Shown: positions 22,487-36,143 of the stretch, piece by piece
Position numbering within the stretch: position 1 is the stretch's first letter
Layout: each line of letters begins with the position of its first letter
DNA from: Darksidea phi
Taxonomy: Eukaryota; Ascomycota; Dothideomycetes; Pleosporales; Lentitheciaceae
Length of the DNA stretch: 64,000 bases
Reading direction: 5' to 3'
NCBI GenBank assembly: GCA_030770425.1
Contig: JASJFT010000084.1
Coordinates: 62,001 to 126,000, forward strand
The notes under the pieces: generated by a model
Database searches by the model: none
Told to the model about the DNA's origin: nothing
Seen by the model: the letters and a program-made list of their open reading frames with translations, nothing else
Made by a program: the position numbers and the translations under genes

Positions 22487-22594
22487 GAGAGGCTACACCG
22501 CGGGACGGAATGCTTTTTTATGCCACCTTTTTGGGTTATTCCGCGAGTTTGACGACGCGACGGCTGCTACTCATTCGGAGAGAGGCTACGCCGC
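22487..22594 (+). repeat. 15-bp direct repeats flanking repeat copy A2
   Basis: The 15-mers at 22487-22501 and 22580-22594 match at 14 of 15 positions (GAGAGGCTAC then A or G then CCGC). They bracket the 76-bp repeat copy A2 almost exactly, as a target-site duplication would. That length fits target-primed insertion (LINE/SINE type) better than the 2-9 bp of most DNA transposons. Confidence 0.6.
22502..22577 (+). repeat. Dispersed repeat family A, copy A2 (5'-truncated)
   Basis: Only the 3' half of family A is present, from GGGACGGAAT to CTGCTACTCATTCG. It shares TTTTTGGGTTATTCCGCGAG with copy A1, and the following stretch up to CTACTCATTCG is identical to copy A4. Confidence 0.8.
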
Positions 22595-22778
22595 ATCCCT
22601 CAGCGGATTCGCGCAATGGGACCAAAGCGTGTTCCCTAAGCACCGTGCCGCAATACATAAATAATATGATTAGATGACCTTCTAGGACTGTGCACTTCTT
22701 CTGCAATTCACGTCTTCGTCATTGTTGTGTATCCTCGCCACCCTTGTAACTCGCGTCCCATTTCGTACCACTTATGGT

Positions 22779-23708
22779 ATGTCTAGCTCACTGCGGCTGC
22801 CTGGCGTTGCCCTCACCACTGGAGTAAGGTTCGGTGCAGCTTGAAGGATTGGAGAACTCACGTTAAACTTCAGGCTGCAAGCGGAATAAGTCGAGAAGCA
22901 GCCTTCACATTCGCGGATGCAGGATGCGCAGCTGTGGTCTTTACAGATATCAACTACGATGACGGGAAAGTAGTGGCAACATAGAGCTGCCTGCATGCTA
23001 CTGTACGTTGACTCTTCAAGTCGATATTTCCGATGCGGAAAGTGTACAGCGGGTGGCCGATGCCTCCATTCAGAGATTCGGAAGGATAGATGAGAGTGTC
23101 AATGCAGCCGGCGTAAGGACCACTCAACATTAGATCGTCCTCCATATGGTAACTAATGCCTGGGAGGTAGGCAACTCGACAGTAGCATCCATCGCAGAGA
23201 CCGACTTCGACGACCTCCATCGCATCATAGACACCAATCCTAAGGGCACTACGTATTACGTTCGAGCAGTTATCCGCGTTATGATAAAGCAAGAACCCTT
23301 GCTGGTACTTTCAACACATCCCCGAGCCAAAGAACGTCAGCGGAGTTTCGGTCGAGGCGCCATTGTCAATCTAGGCTCGGCCTTTTCCACATGACGTCGT
23401 TCGGTACCCTCACGTATACCTCTTCCAAGCCTGGTATCATTGGGTTGACCAAAACGGCCGCATTGGACCATGCTAGACATGGTATTCACGTGAATGCAGC
23501 ATGCCCAGGCGCGGTGGACACGCCTATGATGCAGAGGATGATAAAGAAAGTGCCGGCTATTGCCCACTTTGTCGAGGCAGAGGTCAAATGGCGGCCGTGG
23601 GGTGAAATCGCTGGTATTATTGCGTTCCTCCCCGGGCCCGGTGCGGCGTATGTAACAGGAGCTAGTGTGCTTGCTGGGGGGATTTCTTCTATGTCTGCTA
23701 GACTCTAG
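22779..23708 (+). pseudogene. Short-chain dehydrogenase/reductase, disrupted
   Basis: Classical NAD(P)-dependent SDR. Exon 1 (22779-22823, MSSSLRLPGVALTTG) joins in phase to exon 2 at 22874 (AASGISREAAFTFADAGCAAVVFTDIN). The glycine motif reads TGAASGIS, with Ser in place of the last Gly. A TAG at 22982 follows, then a frame change before VDISDAESVQRVADASIQRFGRIDESVNAAG, an intron-like stretch to about 23154, then [36 protein letters not shown] and another one-base frame change near 23392. The catalytic YTSSK and the [20 protein letters not shown] region are intact, and the gene ends at 23708. At least three lesions make it a pseudogene. Its original partner genes are not evident. Confidence 0.8.
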
Positions 23709-24124
23709 GTGGCGTGTCTTTAGCAACAAGTCCTCGAAACAAAACGAATCCAAATGTATTCAGCTCTGGCGCCGCTAGACCGATTTATCAAGCTGACAAT
23801 GTCGGAGATGGATGAATAGAGTAAGTTATGGGGTTAATCGAGTTTTAGAGATCGAAGCGGGTGTGGAAAACCTTGCTACCCACATTTATTGTTAGAATCC
23901 AGGAAACATGAAACGATGGAGCGGTGCGGGATCTAGGCAGGCAGGGCTGATGGGGCTGCCGGGGGGTGGGCTTAGCTCTTTAGGTGCAAGTGACTGCAGA
24001 AGCGGCGACAGAAACCCCCCAAAAGGAGTCAAAAGTCCCAAGACAGGGAGTTACTGTCGTAAAACACGTTACGCCTCCTACCTGGAGATCCGACGGCCGA
24101 CCAAAAGATGCAGCAAAAAAAAAA

Positions 24125-24243
24125 ACATACAACAGCAGGTATTCGCTAGTGGTCACCCACCTAACTACTAATCTGCCGGTACGCTGCTTAAATATGGCTG
24201 AGCGAACGGGAAGCCTTGTATTCAGCGTCCTATGGTCGTATGT
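24125..24243 (-). rRNA. 5S rRNA: 5S ribosomal RNA
   Basis: The minus strand reads as a canonical 119-nt fungal 5S rRNA: ACATACGACCATAGG start, CAAGGCTTCCCGTTCGCTCAGCC, the internal promoter region with TTAGTAGTTAGGTGGGTGACC, and GTTGTATGT end. The terminal helix (ACATACGAC with GTTGTATGT) pairs fully. An 11-T run follows immediately (24114-24124 on the plus strand as A's), a strong Pol III terminator. A TATA-like stretch sits about 22-30 bp upstream (24265-24273). It differs from the copy at 60139 at paired positions with compensating changes. Confidence 0.93.
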
Positions 24244-24901
24244 GAAAGATATGGCGCCGTTTTATTAATATATACGATTAGCTTTCTTTAAGTAGTACAG
24301 GCCCCACCCGTGCAAACTAGACGGTTGACGGCATGTGGAAATTCCTTGTTCCTCAGCAACGTACATGTACCAGACTCCAAGCATGTCTCTTTGCGCTATT
24401 CCTCCTTATCCGCACCACCACCGCCCGCCATGACACCTCAAAAGCCCATCCTTATCTCCATTGCGGGCCTCGCGTCTCTCCTACTCGGACGCTCCATGCT
24501 CCGCTCACAGATCCGCTATTTCTCGAGGGATACGAAGCAACACGCCTCTCGCCGGATCATATGCAAGGTAGTTCATCTGTAAGCTTTTCCATGGACTGTT
24601 CATACTACTCTCGGTACTTCTTTGTGACGGTCGTATCCGTTGCTTGTACATTGCCCGTACCCGCAGGACCGAGCCTCGTGTACTACAACGAAGTTATCCA
24701 AAAGAATATTCAGCGAAGGTCACACGATGCATTTCAATATTGTCTTCGTTGACCACCAGAACATCCTCAACGCCCTTACGATGACGATGCAGGCTCACAT
24801 ATAAAGCGGGGGCGTGTCGACCCGAGTCGCCATGATCAGTCCAGCTTGTCTCGCCAGCAATCCCACAATCAGAACTTCAGAACACATATACAAACGCGGA
24901 G
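24244..24901. other. Intergenic with weak coding trace
   Basis: Open frames from ATGs at 24333 and 24430 overlap out of phase. The second begins MTPQKPILISIAGLASLLLG, a plausible membrane or signal segment, and runs out after about 50 codons. A third trace near 24730 reads HFNIVFVDHQNILNALTMT. These may be pieces of one decayed gene that I cannot identify. Confidence 0.3.
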
Positions 24902-25192
24902 ATGCGCTTCACCGCCATCACTTCCATCCTCATCTTCACTGGTGCGCTCGCTTCCCCTGCACCTCATGTCGGTGATGTGGACGGACATGGCTGCCCTAGC
25001 GATAGCGGAGTATGCAATTTATTCGCAAGTCGCTCTACAATGCTCCGCCTCATGTTGTCGCTAAATGGCTTCGGCAGTGCGTCGACCACGGCAAAATTGT
25101 CTGCAAGGACGGCACGGAGAGAAAGGCATGGAAGGAGGAGTGCGGCGGACTGGATGGCTGTAGGTCTTTTTTCGAGTAGTTCCAGCTCATGA
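24902..25192 (+). CDS. Candidate small secreted protein, reading frame uncertain
   Basis: The ATG at 24902 begins a clear signal peptide (MRFTAITSILIFTGALASPAP) followed by GDVDGHGCPSDSGVCNLF. As one exon it gives 96 aa ending in a Ser run. From about 25030 another frame reads QCVDHGKIVCKDG..KAWKEECGGLDGCRSFFE, a Cys-rich C-terminus far more like a fungal secreted effector. It can be reached by a frameshift, or by a 53-nt intron with a weak GTGGAC donor after residue 25 (APHVGD) and a CAAG acceptor. A third option splices at 25159 to a Ser/Thr-rich exon ending at 25416. So either a Cys-rich secreted protein has been frameshifted or the splice sites are unusual. No family is recognised. Confidence 0.45.
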   Translation: MRFTAITSILIFTGALASPAPHVGDVDGHGCPSDSGVCNLFASRSTMLRLMLSLNGFGSASTTAKLSARTARRERHGRRSAADWMAVGLFSSSSSS

Positions 25193-25716
25193 TCTTTCTA
25201 ATACTCATTTGTATCTGCGAACGCTACCACGCGCTAAGCTATCAGGACTCTCTTCCTGATTCAGAAATAGAGAGCAGCATCCGCTTTCCTACAGTTACCC
25301 CAACGGCTTCCGGTGGAACTTTGTCTTCTGTTCGGGGTTCAGCAACGCTTTTTGCTACCGGCACTATCACGTCCTCCGCTGCTACTCCCCATGGAAGCAC
25401 CAAGACCAAGTCTTAGGTTGTGGCGTGTATTCGTAGCGTCAGGATTGAGTCCAAGAGGGAAGGGTCCAACAAAACCTTTGGGAATTTGAACATGGCCTTT
25501 AGCACATATTCCTTCTCGGTATCTTTAAGAGGCAACGTCACAATCTCTGGTCAAAGTAGTTATCTCTGATTTGAAACTGTTTGTTTTGGGTGCATACCAT
25601 CTATCCGAATGTGTGCGATTCACCTACTAACATTATATTTCTTTACTCCTTCACTGTCACCCAGGTTGCAATGATCAATCATCGCAAAATACTCTCCACC
25701 CGGGCGCCACAAATCT

Positions 25717-27394
25717 TCACTCCCGTACTCTCTTCCTACCGCCCCTCGCCCCTCCACCCATCCACATCCCCTCCTCATGATCCATCTGCTCCTTCTTCGC
25801 CTCCAACCCATTCCTAACCTTATCCTCCCTCTGCACCACCGCCAACGGCAAATCCTTCCCGATCCCAAATAATACAAACAACGCCCACTTCCACCGGAAA
25901 GGGTTGATCGCAATGGTAAACACAAACCAGTATATCAACTCCGAGTATGTGAAGAAATCGAATGCCCCACCAGGTGCCCTAGCTTTGATGAACCGCGTCA
26001 TATCTATCCACTTCTCCATCCACCAGGTCCGCGGCCGCGCCAGCGGATCCACAAGATACATAAGCAAAAACCTCGTGTATATCCCGATATGGTAGTTCCC
26101 TACCGTCCCAATTCCATTCACATACGTACAATTGTTTGCGCAGATCTCCGGATGCGCCGGCGGGAAAACCTGCAAGTACCAATTTGGCGGTTCGTACGGC
26201 TCCTTGAAACATTCGTCAGGAAGAAAAGATAGGGAAGGCCGTTTGTAGCCTGTGGCTAGGATCACCATGTCGGCTTCTATGAGTTGCTCAACCCCTGGGC
26301 CGTTTTTGGGGACCCCTTGCGCGCGTTTCTTGAAGAGAATGCCGGTGCCTGAGGGGGCGAATTCGAGGATGTCGCCCCGAAGCCAGGAGGCTCGGCCGGT
26401 ACGGACGAGATCAAGGACGTTATCATTTACCATGGGAGTCTCTGTGAAGATGCCTTTTCCGGAGTTCTTGGGTGGAGATATGTCGTATAAATCGCGATAG
26501 AAGAAGAGTCGGAGGATGTTCTCGGGAATCCAAGACAGGATTGTTTCGGAGCCGAAAATGTTCAGAGCGAGCAGCGCATCCACGAGTGGATTCCGCGGGA
26601 TGATCCACTTCTCGGAGCGAGCGAGCACATTGGTAGTTGCGGCTTGCTCATTCGCGACGAATTCCATCGCTTCGACGGCCGAGGCTCCGCCGCCAATTAT
26701 CGCAACTTTCTTGCCTTTAGCCGTCTTTCCGTCTAAATCGCTCGAATGATAAATCTCCCCCTTGAAGTTCTCCTGTCCCGGGATCCTCGGTATCTTTGGG
26801 TCACCACAAGTACCAACCGCAGCTATCACGCCATCGAATCGCCCATTCGAAGGATCGTTGATGATCCAGGAGCCACGGGGATCGCGATAGACGCGCTCTA
26901 CGGGGGTGTTGAACTTTGTTTTTGATTGGAGGTCGTAGCGTTCCCAAAGGGCGGTGATTTCGGAGACGATTTGCTGACGGGAAGGGTAACCGGCGGACCA
27001 GCGTACGGAGGGGTGGAACCGGTACATTATACTGTGGATTTGGAGGCCGGAGGTGTTGTTGACTTTCTGGATTGGAGGGTTAGTACTGGTATATTCGTCT
27101 CATTCTTGTGGGAGTAGGCGGTTGGGGGCGAGAACATACGCTCCATATCCCACCCAGATTTTTTCTTGGCCCGGCTTCAAAAATTTGGCAATCGAAGCCA
27201 TGGCCTACACAATGCGATGCAGCGGATACGCCGGTTAGACCGGCGCCGATGATGGCAATTCTAGGACGAGAGAGGCGGGCGCGCGGAGGCGGTGGGGTGG
27301 GGGAGAGGAGGCGATCCAAGACCCATTGGAGGACTTGATAGAGGAAAATAATGGGAGACGATATTAGTGCTTGCAAAGTGGACTGGAATCCCAT
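25717..27394 (-). CDS. Flavin-containing monooxygenase (FMO/BVMO type)
   Basis: FAD- and NADPH-dependent monooxygenase. Exons 27394-27140 (85 codons) and 27066-25717 join in phase 0 across a 73-nt GTATGT..CAG intron, giving 534 aa. An N-terminal hydrophobic segment (SPIIFLYQVLQWVLDRLL) precedes the FAD Rossmann motif GAGLTG at residues 50-55. The NADPH motif is IIGGGASAVEA. DMVILATGYKRP is the ATGY motif typical of FMOs. Hydrophobic stretches near the C-terminus (FFTYSELIYWFVFTIAI; WALFVLFGIGKDLP) are usual for fungal members of this group and may give membrane contact. The ATG at 27394 sets the frame. It is intact with no clustered partner; the substrate is unknown. Confidence 0.87.
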
Positions 27395-28144
27395 CGCGAG
27401 CGACGAACAGGAAGTTTCCGCGAAAAACTGGTGCTAAGAGGGAGGAATTGGACTAGATGACAGAGGGGATGTGATGCGAGATATTATGCGGTGCTGGCGC
27501 ACGGACTGTTCGATGTGTTGAGCATTACCCATAGTGATGTCATCACGGTGTTAATAGGCCCAGGAACCCCTTGCAAGATGGGTAACGAAGCTTATTTTAG
27601 GTTGACATGTGAAGATACATGTTGGGGCTGCGAACCAGGGTCAAACCGGGAACATTTGAATCTCGTAATCAAGTACATTAAGTTCAAGTAGCATGTGATT
27701 GTGCGCTGAGAGCTAGGTTACATACTCTTCGATTGTCTCACGTCTGGGAGTTACCTTGCGAAATGAGAGGAATAATAAGGTTCCGGAAGTGCTTACGAGA
27801 CCGGTAACAGGCTTTAAACAGAGAGTACATAATTAGTAAGGCTGGTGGCTCGGGTTCGATCAATTCCGGCCAATTCTGATATTTCCGAGCATTGTGGCTG
27901 AAGACCCTTGCAGTGGCTGGCACGCTGCAGCATTTTTGAGTGGCTGAGAATGTCGATGTTCGTCGCGAAATCTTCGGCTGTACTGAAAATTGAGGCGGGC
28001 AGGTTACCCAAAACATAATGGATTACTTAATTGAAAGCGTAGCTTGGTTCATTGAGGCTCAACGTTGTGCGCACATGATATAGGTTGCCTTAGCCAAGAT
28101 TTGGTGGGTGGGGTGGTTGCATTGCAAGAGCTCCGCTAGTTACT
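27395..28144. other. Intergenic, no supported gene
   Basis: About 750 bp between two minus-strand genes, holding the promoter of the FMO gene and the 3' flank of the F-box-like gene. No recognised element. Confidence 0.5.
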
Positions 28145-29071
28145 CTAGTTATTTCCCTCCTTGTCTTGCTCCTCATAGTAAATCTCAATGTTCATTGCAC
28201 AACCTCTGGACTTCGCTTCCAATCTCAAGGCGTCAATGAACGGCCCGAAGATCTCCTCTCTTGTGAGCCCAAAGTCCTTTCGAAACTTATTCCTATCCAT
28301 CAAAATAAGTTTTAACGTGAATTTCTCCCTCTTTTCTAGAAGCCGTTTCAATTGAAAATCCTCCTCAATCTTTGCAACAGGGCTTAGTTTATACATAGAG
28401 CTGAACCCTTTGCCCCCCTCTTGGCCCGGCTTGCGTTCAATTAAGCTGTGCATGTCGATTCTTAAGACCAGGGTTCGAAGCGCGGGGCACCGCAAAACGA
28501 AGTCGTGGATAAAGCCACCTCTAACATGCAGATCTCCCTCTCGGGGGGCGTATTGTTGCAGGGCGTGCAGAAATGCAAGATTTCGAATGCTTTTAAACCC
28601 CATCCCTTCGGTCATCCTTCTAAGGAACCGGTAGAAGCTCGTATTGTTAAATGCCATCAAGGCAATGTGTGCCCTCAGACGAACAAGGACCACTTCGTAA
28701 AACAGTGATCTGTTCACGAAAGCTAGGCTAGGTAGGAACCGAGCAGGTACAATGCAGAACTCACTCTTAGGAACCTTATCTGGAATGACGATTACCGGAG
28801 ATCGGTCTACTGTCAAGTACTGAATGATGACCTCTCTGATCTCTAGAGATAAACTCATTAGCCGACTTCGCTCCATATTCGGCCCGGTTTCGTGTCTACG
28901 CCCTTTTTTCTTGCGCGCGCTTGCAGGCTTATGTGGGCAATGTTCCCTTAGCTGGGAACGAGCGATATGTGGTACACGGGAGACAGTGGTTATGCGTTTT
29001 TTCACAATGAAGTTCCCCTTCTTTTTCTTCTCGCCGACCGGACGGGGGTTGACCTCGGTGTTGTTGGGCAT
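28145..29071 (-). CDS. F-box-like / leucine-rich hypothetical protein
   Basis: A single exon of 308 aa from the ATG at 29071; the frame is open upstream but only with non-ATG codons. A very basic N-terminus of about 70 residues (KKKKGNFIVKKR; ARKKKGRRHE) is followed by an F-box-like start (RLMSLSLEIREVIIQYLTVDRSP), an insertion, then VNRSLFYEVVLVRLRAHIALMAFNN and LeuArg-rich strands (CPALRTLVLRIDMHSL). The C-terminal third is charged (KRLLEKREKFTLKLILMDRNKFRKDF). This arrangement is common in lineage-specific fungal proteins that may act as SCF ubiquitin-ligase adaptors. The F-box is weak, so the assignment is tentative. Confidence 0.6.
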   Translation of the reverse strand: MPNNTEVNPRPVGEKKKKGNFIVKKRITTVSRVPHIARSQLREHCPHKPASARKKKGRRHETGPNMERSRLMSLSLEIREVIIQYLTVDRSPVIVIPDKVPKSEFCIVPARFLPSLAFVNRSLFYEVVLVRLRAHIALMAFNNTSFYRFLRRMTEGMGFKSIRNLAFLHALQQYAPREGDLHVRGGFIHDFVLRCPALRTLVLRIDMHSLIERKPGQEGGKGFSSMYKLSPVAKIEEDFQLKRLLEKREKFTLKLILMDRNKFRKDFGLTREEIFGPFIDALRLEAKSRGCAMNIEIYYEEQDKEGNN

Positions 29072-30709
29072 GTTGGAATTGAGTATATTCCCCGTATTAG
29101 GAAACTTGAGGTCGGGAAATTTGTCGGGTGTTTGCAAGGTACGCCTTCTCCTTTTGTACCGTGCATGCGCACTTTATAGCCACCCTTGTGCCGTTGAGGT
29201 CGTGCATTGTGAATGCACATATATGGAATGTAGAACAACGCACTGCAAGGAGAGGTCTCAATCGCGTATCCGAACCCCATGAATGATTTATTGGTCCCAG
29301 GATATAGATGCTGAGTAACATTAGCGCGGATATATGCGAAGCTATAGTCGTTAGCGTCAATACGTGCACATTCCATGGTCCATTGACCAAAAAGCTGGCC
29401 ACTCAACTAGTAGCTATTCTTATTAGAGACTGTCCACATTTAGATAGATTATACGAGATAAATTGAATCGCAGATCACCTGTATATGTACAAGTAGCTGA
29501 GTTTAAAGAATGTGCTTCGTGTTTATATGTTACAGTGAGGGTTTAGAGTGAATCACTGTGAGGGAAAGAAGTGAGAACTGCGGTTGATTGTAAGAGCTCT
29601 GTATGAGAGCGGCTTATATAGAATAGAATGAGGCGTAGCAGCCAGGAGCAGTCATGTGATCTGATCTGGTGTGTGAGCTAGCCTGATATTATATGTCGGT
29701 CTTCTAGGAGGTACTAAAAGTGCTTGCGATGAGTTTCGTCCTGGGAAAACATCAGAAGTGGGTTGGAATGATGCATGTATCAAAGAAAGTACTGTATCAA
29801 CTGTTGGTTTAATTTACCAGTTCCTGGTGACACCTTGCGAATTAGCGTAGCGTATACTCTTTCCCCAGCTGCTGAAAATGCGTGAAGCGTGGAGAGAAAA
29901 CCGAGGCTTTTTAATCAGAGGGAGGAGGGTGAATAGCACTTGAAACTTGAACAACGAAGACTGATCACTGAGCGATTCGATTCGATTCGATTGATGAGTA
30001 GTGGAGATGAACGAACTATTCGCACAGGCAGGCCCCTTTTATGCCCATACTCGAAGTACGGTTGTTAAGAAGAGTCATTGTCAAGCTTGGTAGCCGCCAA
30101 AGTCATCCACGGTTCATGAGCAGGCTCTTGAGCCGCACACAAACAAAAAAATATTCAGACTGCAGACGCAGTTGACGCGACCGCCAGCCCATCACGTCCA
30201 GAAAACAAGTGCGCTGATCATCTATCAAAACTGGCCTTCCATAGTCTACTGTTTTTCTAATAGTCTTATCTTTCTAGCACTTCCATAGCTTCCATCATAT
30301 CGCTCCATATAACGGACCGATTTTTGAATGCACATCATCGCGCTTCAATACGTAATTACCCAATCTTACTGGTACTCGCCATTTTCCATATCCACCGCCA
30401 TTGCTAACTGCCCCTCACTTTCCGCCCCCACAAGTTGCACCCCTGCAAACACTGCCACAATTCTACGGTTGCCGTCCTTTCGGAGGCTTCAAACCCACCC
30501 CACGATCCAAAACGCCAGCGAGAGCGTACCTAGCAACGCACCAGGCCATGCAAGCCACTCAGTACCGTTGTTCCGCACAGTGTAAATGCGCGCGCGATAC
30601 TCAGAAAAAGCCATTATCCAAATGGGTTGCACTGCTAGACTACGCGCTTTCCTTTCCCTTCCCAAGCAGCCCATGTTGCTCCATATCAGGGCTTGACACA
30701 TCTCCCCTT
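29072..30709. other. 1.6-kb intergenic region between divergent genes
   Basis: Shared upstream region of the minus-strand F-box-like gene and the plus-strand F-box gene at 30710. It contains one short (GATTC)n tract, listed separately, and no supported gene. Confidence 0.5.
29974..29993 (+). repeat. (GATTC)4 microsatellite
   Basis: Four perfect tandem copies of GATTC in the divergent intergenic region. Confidence 0.9.
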
Positions 30710-32208
30710 ATGGCCCTGCCAGACGACTTGCTCTACCTTATCGTTGAAGCTGTGGACATAAAACAAGACCTTTGCCGTCTTGCCCAGACATGCCGTAGAC
30801 TCAATGGTATCGCTGAAGCGCAGGTATACAGGAGAGTCGTTATCTGCAAGGATCGACACGCACTGGATCTGCGCTCGGTGTGCTTCGCAAAGCCGGCGCG
30901 CTTCGATCATGTTCGAGACTTCTACTTGTGCAATACTTTTCCGGGGCACTTGCCGCGGTCGCTTAGAGGCGACGGTGGTGGCGTTAAAGATAGCGAAAGC
31001 GTGCCCGAGTTGCTCAGGAGTATGAAAAAGTTGAGAGTATTGAGTGTGCAGACTTCGACCTGGAGTGATTATATTGAGATGCAGTCGAAGGCGGAGCTTA
31101 TGGGCATGTTTCGGCGTGCTAACGATATTAACATTTCGGATGCGCCGTTACGATGTTTGACGTCCTGTAAGTACAATAAATGCAGCAGGAAGAGCTGGGA
31201 TATAAACTGACGAAGGCTCGCGCAGTCACCTTCCACAGCCGAATATACCACAACCTGACTATGTTCCACCCAGTTATAACGTCTCGAACCCTCAAGTACC
31301 TCAACATTTCATGCGTTGAGCTCACCGAATTCAACGTATCCCCTTCCCTAGTAAAGTCAACACCGCTGCACACGCTCATTTTAGACGAATCCATCATCCA
31401 CCCGACCCCGCTAGAGAGACTACTCTCCCTCCCCCGAGCGCTTACGTCGCTATCGCTTCGTGAACGCGTGGGATACGAGAGTGACGGGAGCAACCTCAAC
31501 CGCAATCCCGCTTCTTTTCTCTCCGCCCTGCATCAACACAGCGATTCACTCGAACATCTCCAGCATATCTGCCTTGGTTTCAACGGCCTTCGACCACAGA
31601 CTCCGAACACAATTGCTCAAGCATATGACGACCTGCACGCCTACGGTTCAGCCTTCCGCACCACATCCGGACTCTCATCCTTCACCCATCTCAGAACCCT
31701 AGAGCTAGATTGGACCTCGATCCTCACCCAAGTCCTCGAATCTGCGCATCATGCACCCCCCGCGCTACACACCTACCGCCTAACCTCGCTCGCGCACGTG
31801 TACGAAGAAAATTGGGCGCTCCTCCCCTCGCGCCTCGCTGCGGTCGTATCAGCAACACGCCTCCAAAATCTCGAACTGCATCTGCTACCCTACATCACCG
31901 ACCTCTACGCCTTACACCCCACCGACCGGCCCTTAGACTCCGTCGTGCAGTTCGCTCGTACCGTAAAGCACTGTGGCGTCAAAACATCGCTATTTCTCTA
32001 CGCGTCCCACTGGGTGTCCCGAAACCCAGATTGCAGGGTTATCTTTGACAGTGAGGTGTTTTGGGGAGAGGAAGCATTGTTCGAGGAGATGCGTAGAGAA
32101 GAGAGCGTGAAGGATGGGGATGGGGACGGTGCGAGGTACTGGGAGCATTGTTTGCGCCGGGCGGGCTTTGAACCTTGGCCTATCCGAGAGCTATCACCTT
32201 GGGGATAG
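30710..32208 (+). CDS. F-box protein
   Basis: Exons 30710-31166 and 31226-32208 join in phase across a 59-nt intron (GTAAGT donor, CGCAG acceptor), giving 479 aa. The F-box is at the very N-terminus (MALPDDLLYLIVEAVD...CRLAQTCRRLNGIAEAQVYRRVVI), which recommends this ATG over open upstream codons. It is followed by Leu-rich segments (TSRTLKYLNISCVELTEF; THLRTLELDWTSIL; ATRLQNLELHLLPYITDLYAL) that resemble irregular LRRs. Such proteins usually recruit substrates to SCF ubiquitin ligases through Skp1. The gene is intact; the target is unknown. Confidence 0.8.
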
Positions 32209-32551
32209 CTTCTGCCCATTGCGCATCGGTGAGTAGGGAGAAACTGTTACGATTGCAAGGAGGAATTTGCAAAGAGCGAAACGGCTCTTAAAACTATTCC
32301 TCTACTATATCCAATTGCTATACTAAAGAAGCTCATTTTCATTAGTTATCACATCAACTAAATACCGAACCTCTTCACACTCAAACACCTATTCATACTT
32401 CTTTATACTCGGAAGAGCTACAAATTCCTCATTCCGGACGAGAAATGAACATGTAACCGAGGAAGTCGAGTGAAGTTTGAGAACATTCAATTTCCTATGC
32501 TATTTTGTATTCATTTTCGGGTGCAGTACCCTTGGTCTCAGATTCAAATCC
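32209..32551. other. Convergent 3' intergenic
   Basis: 340 bp between the 3' ends of the F-box gene and katG. AT-rich, as is normal for terminator regions; nothing else seen. Confidence 0.5.

Positions 32552-36143
<3,592 letters not shown>

Noticed and set aside
29980..30000. GATTC tract as a CRISPR-like or telomeric repeat
   Set aside because: Only 20 bp, simple microsatellite, no spacers, and the fungal telomere repeat is TTAGGG.
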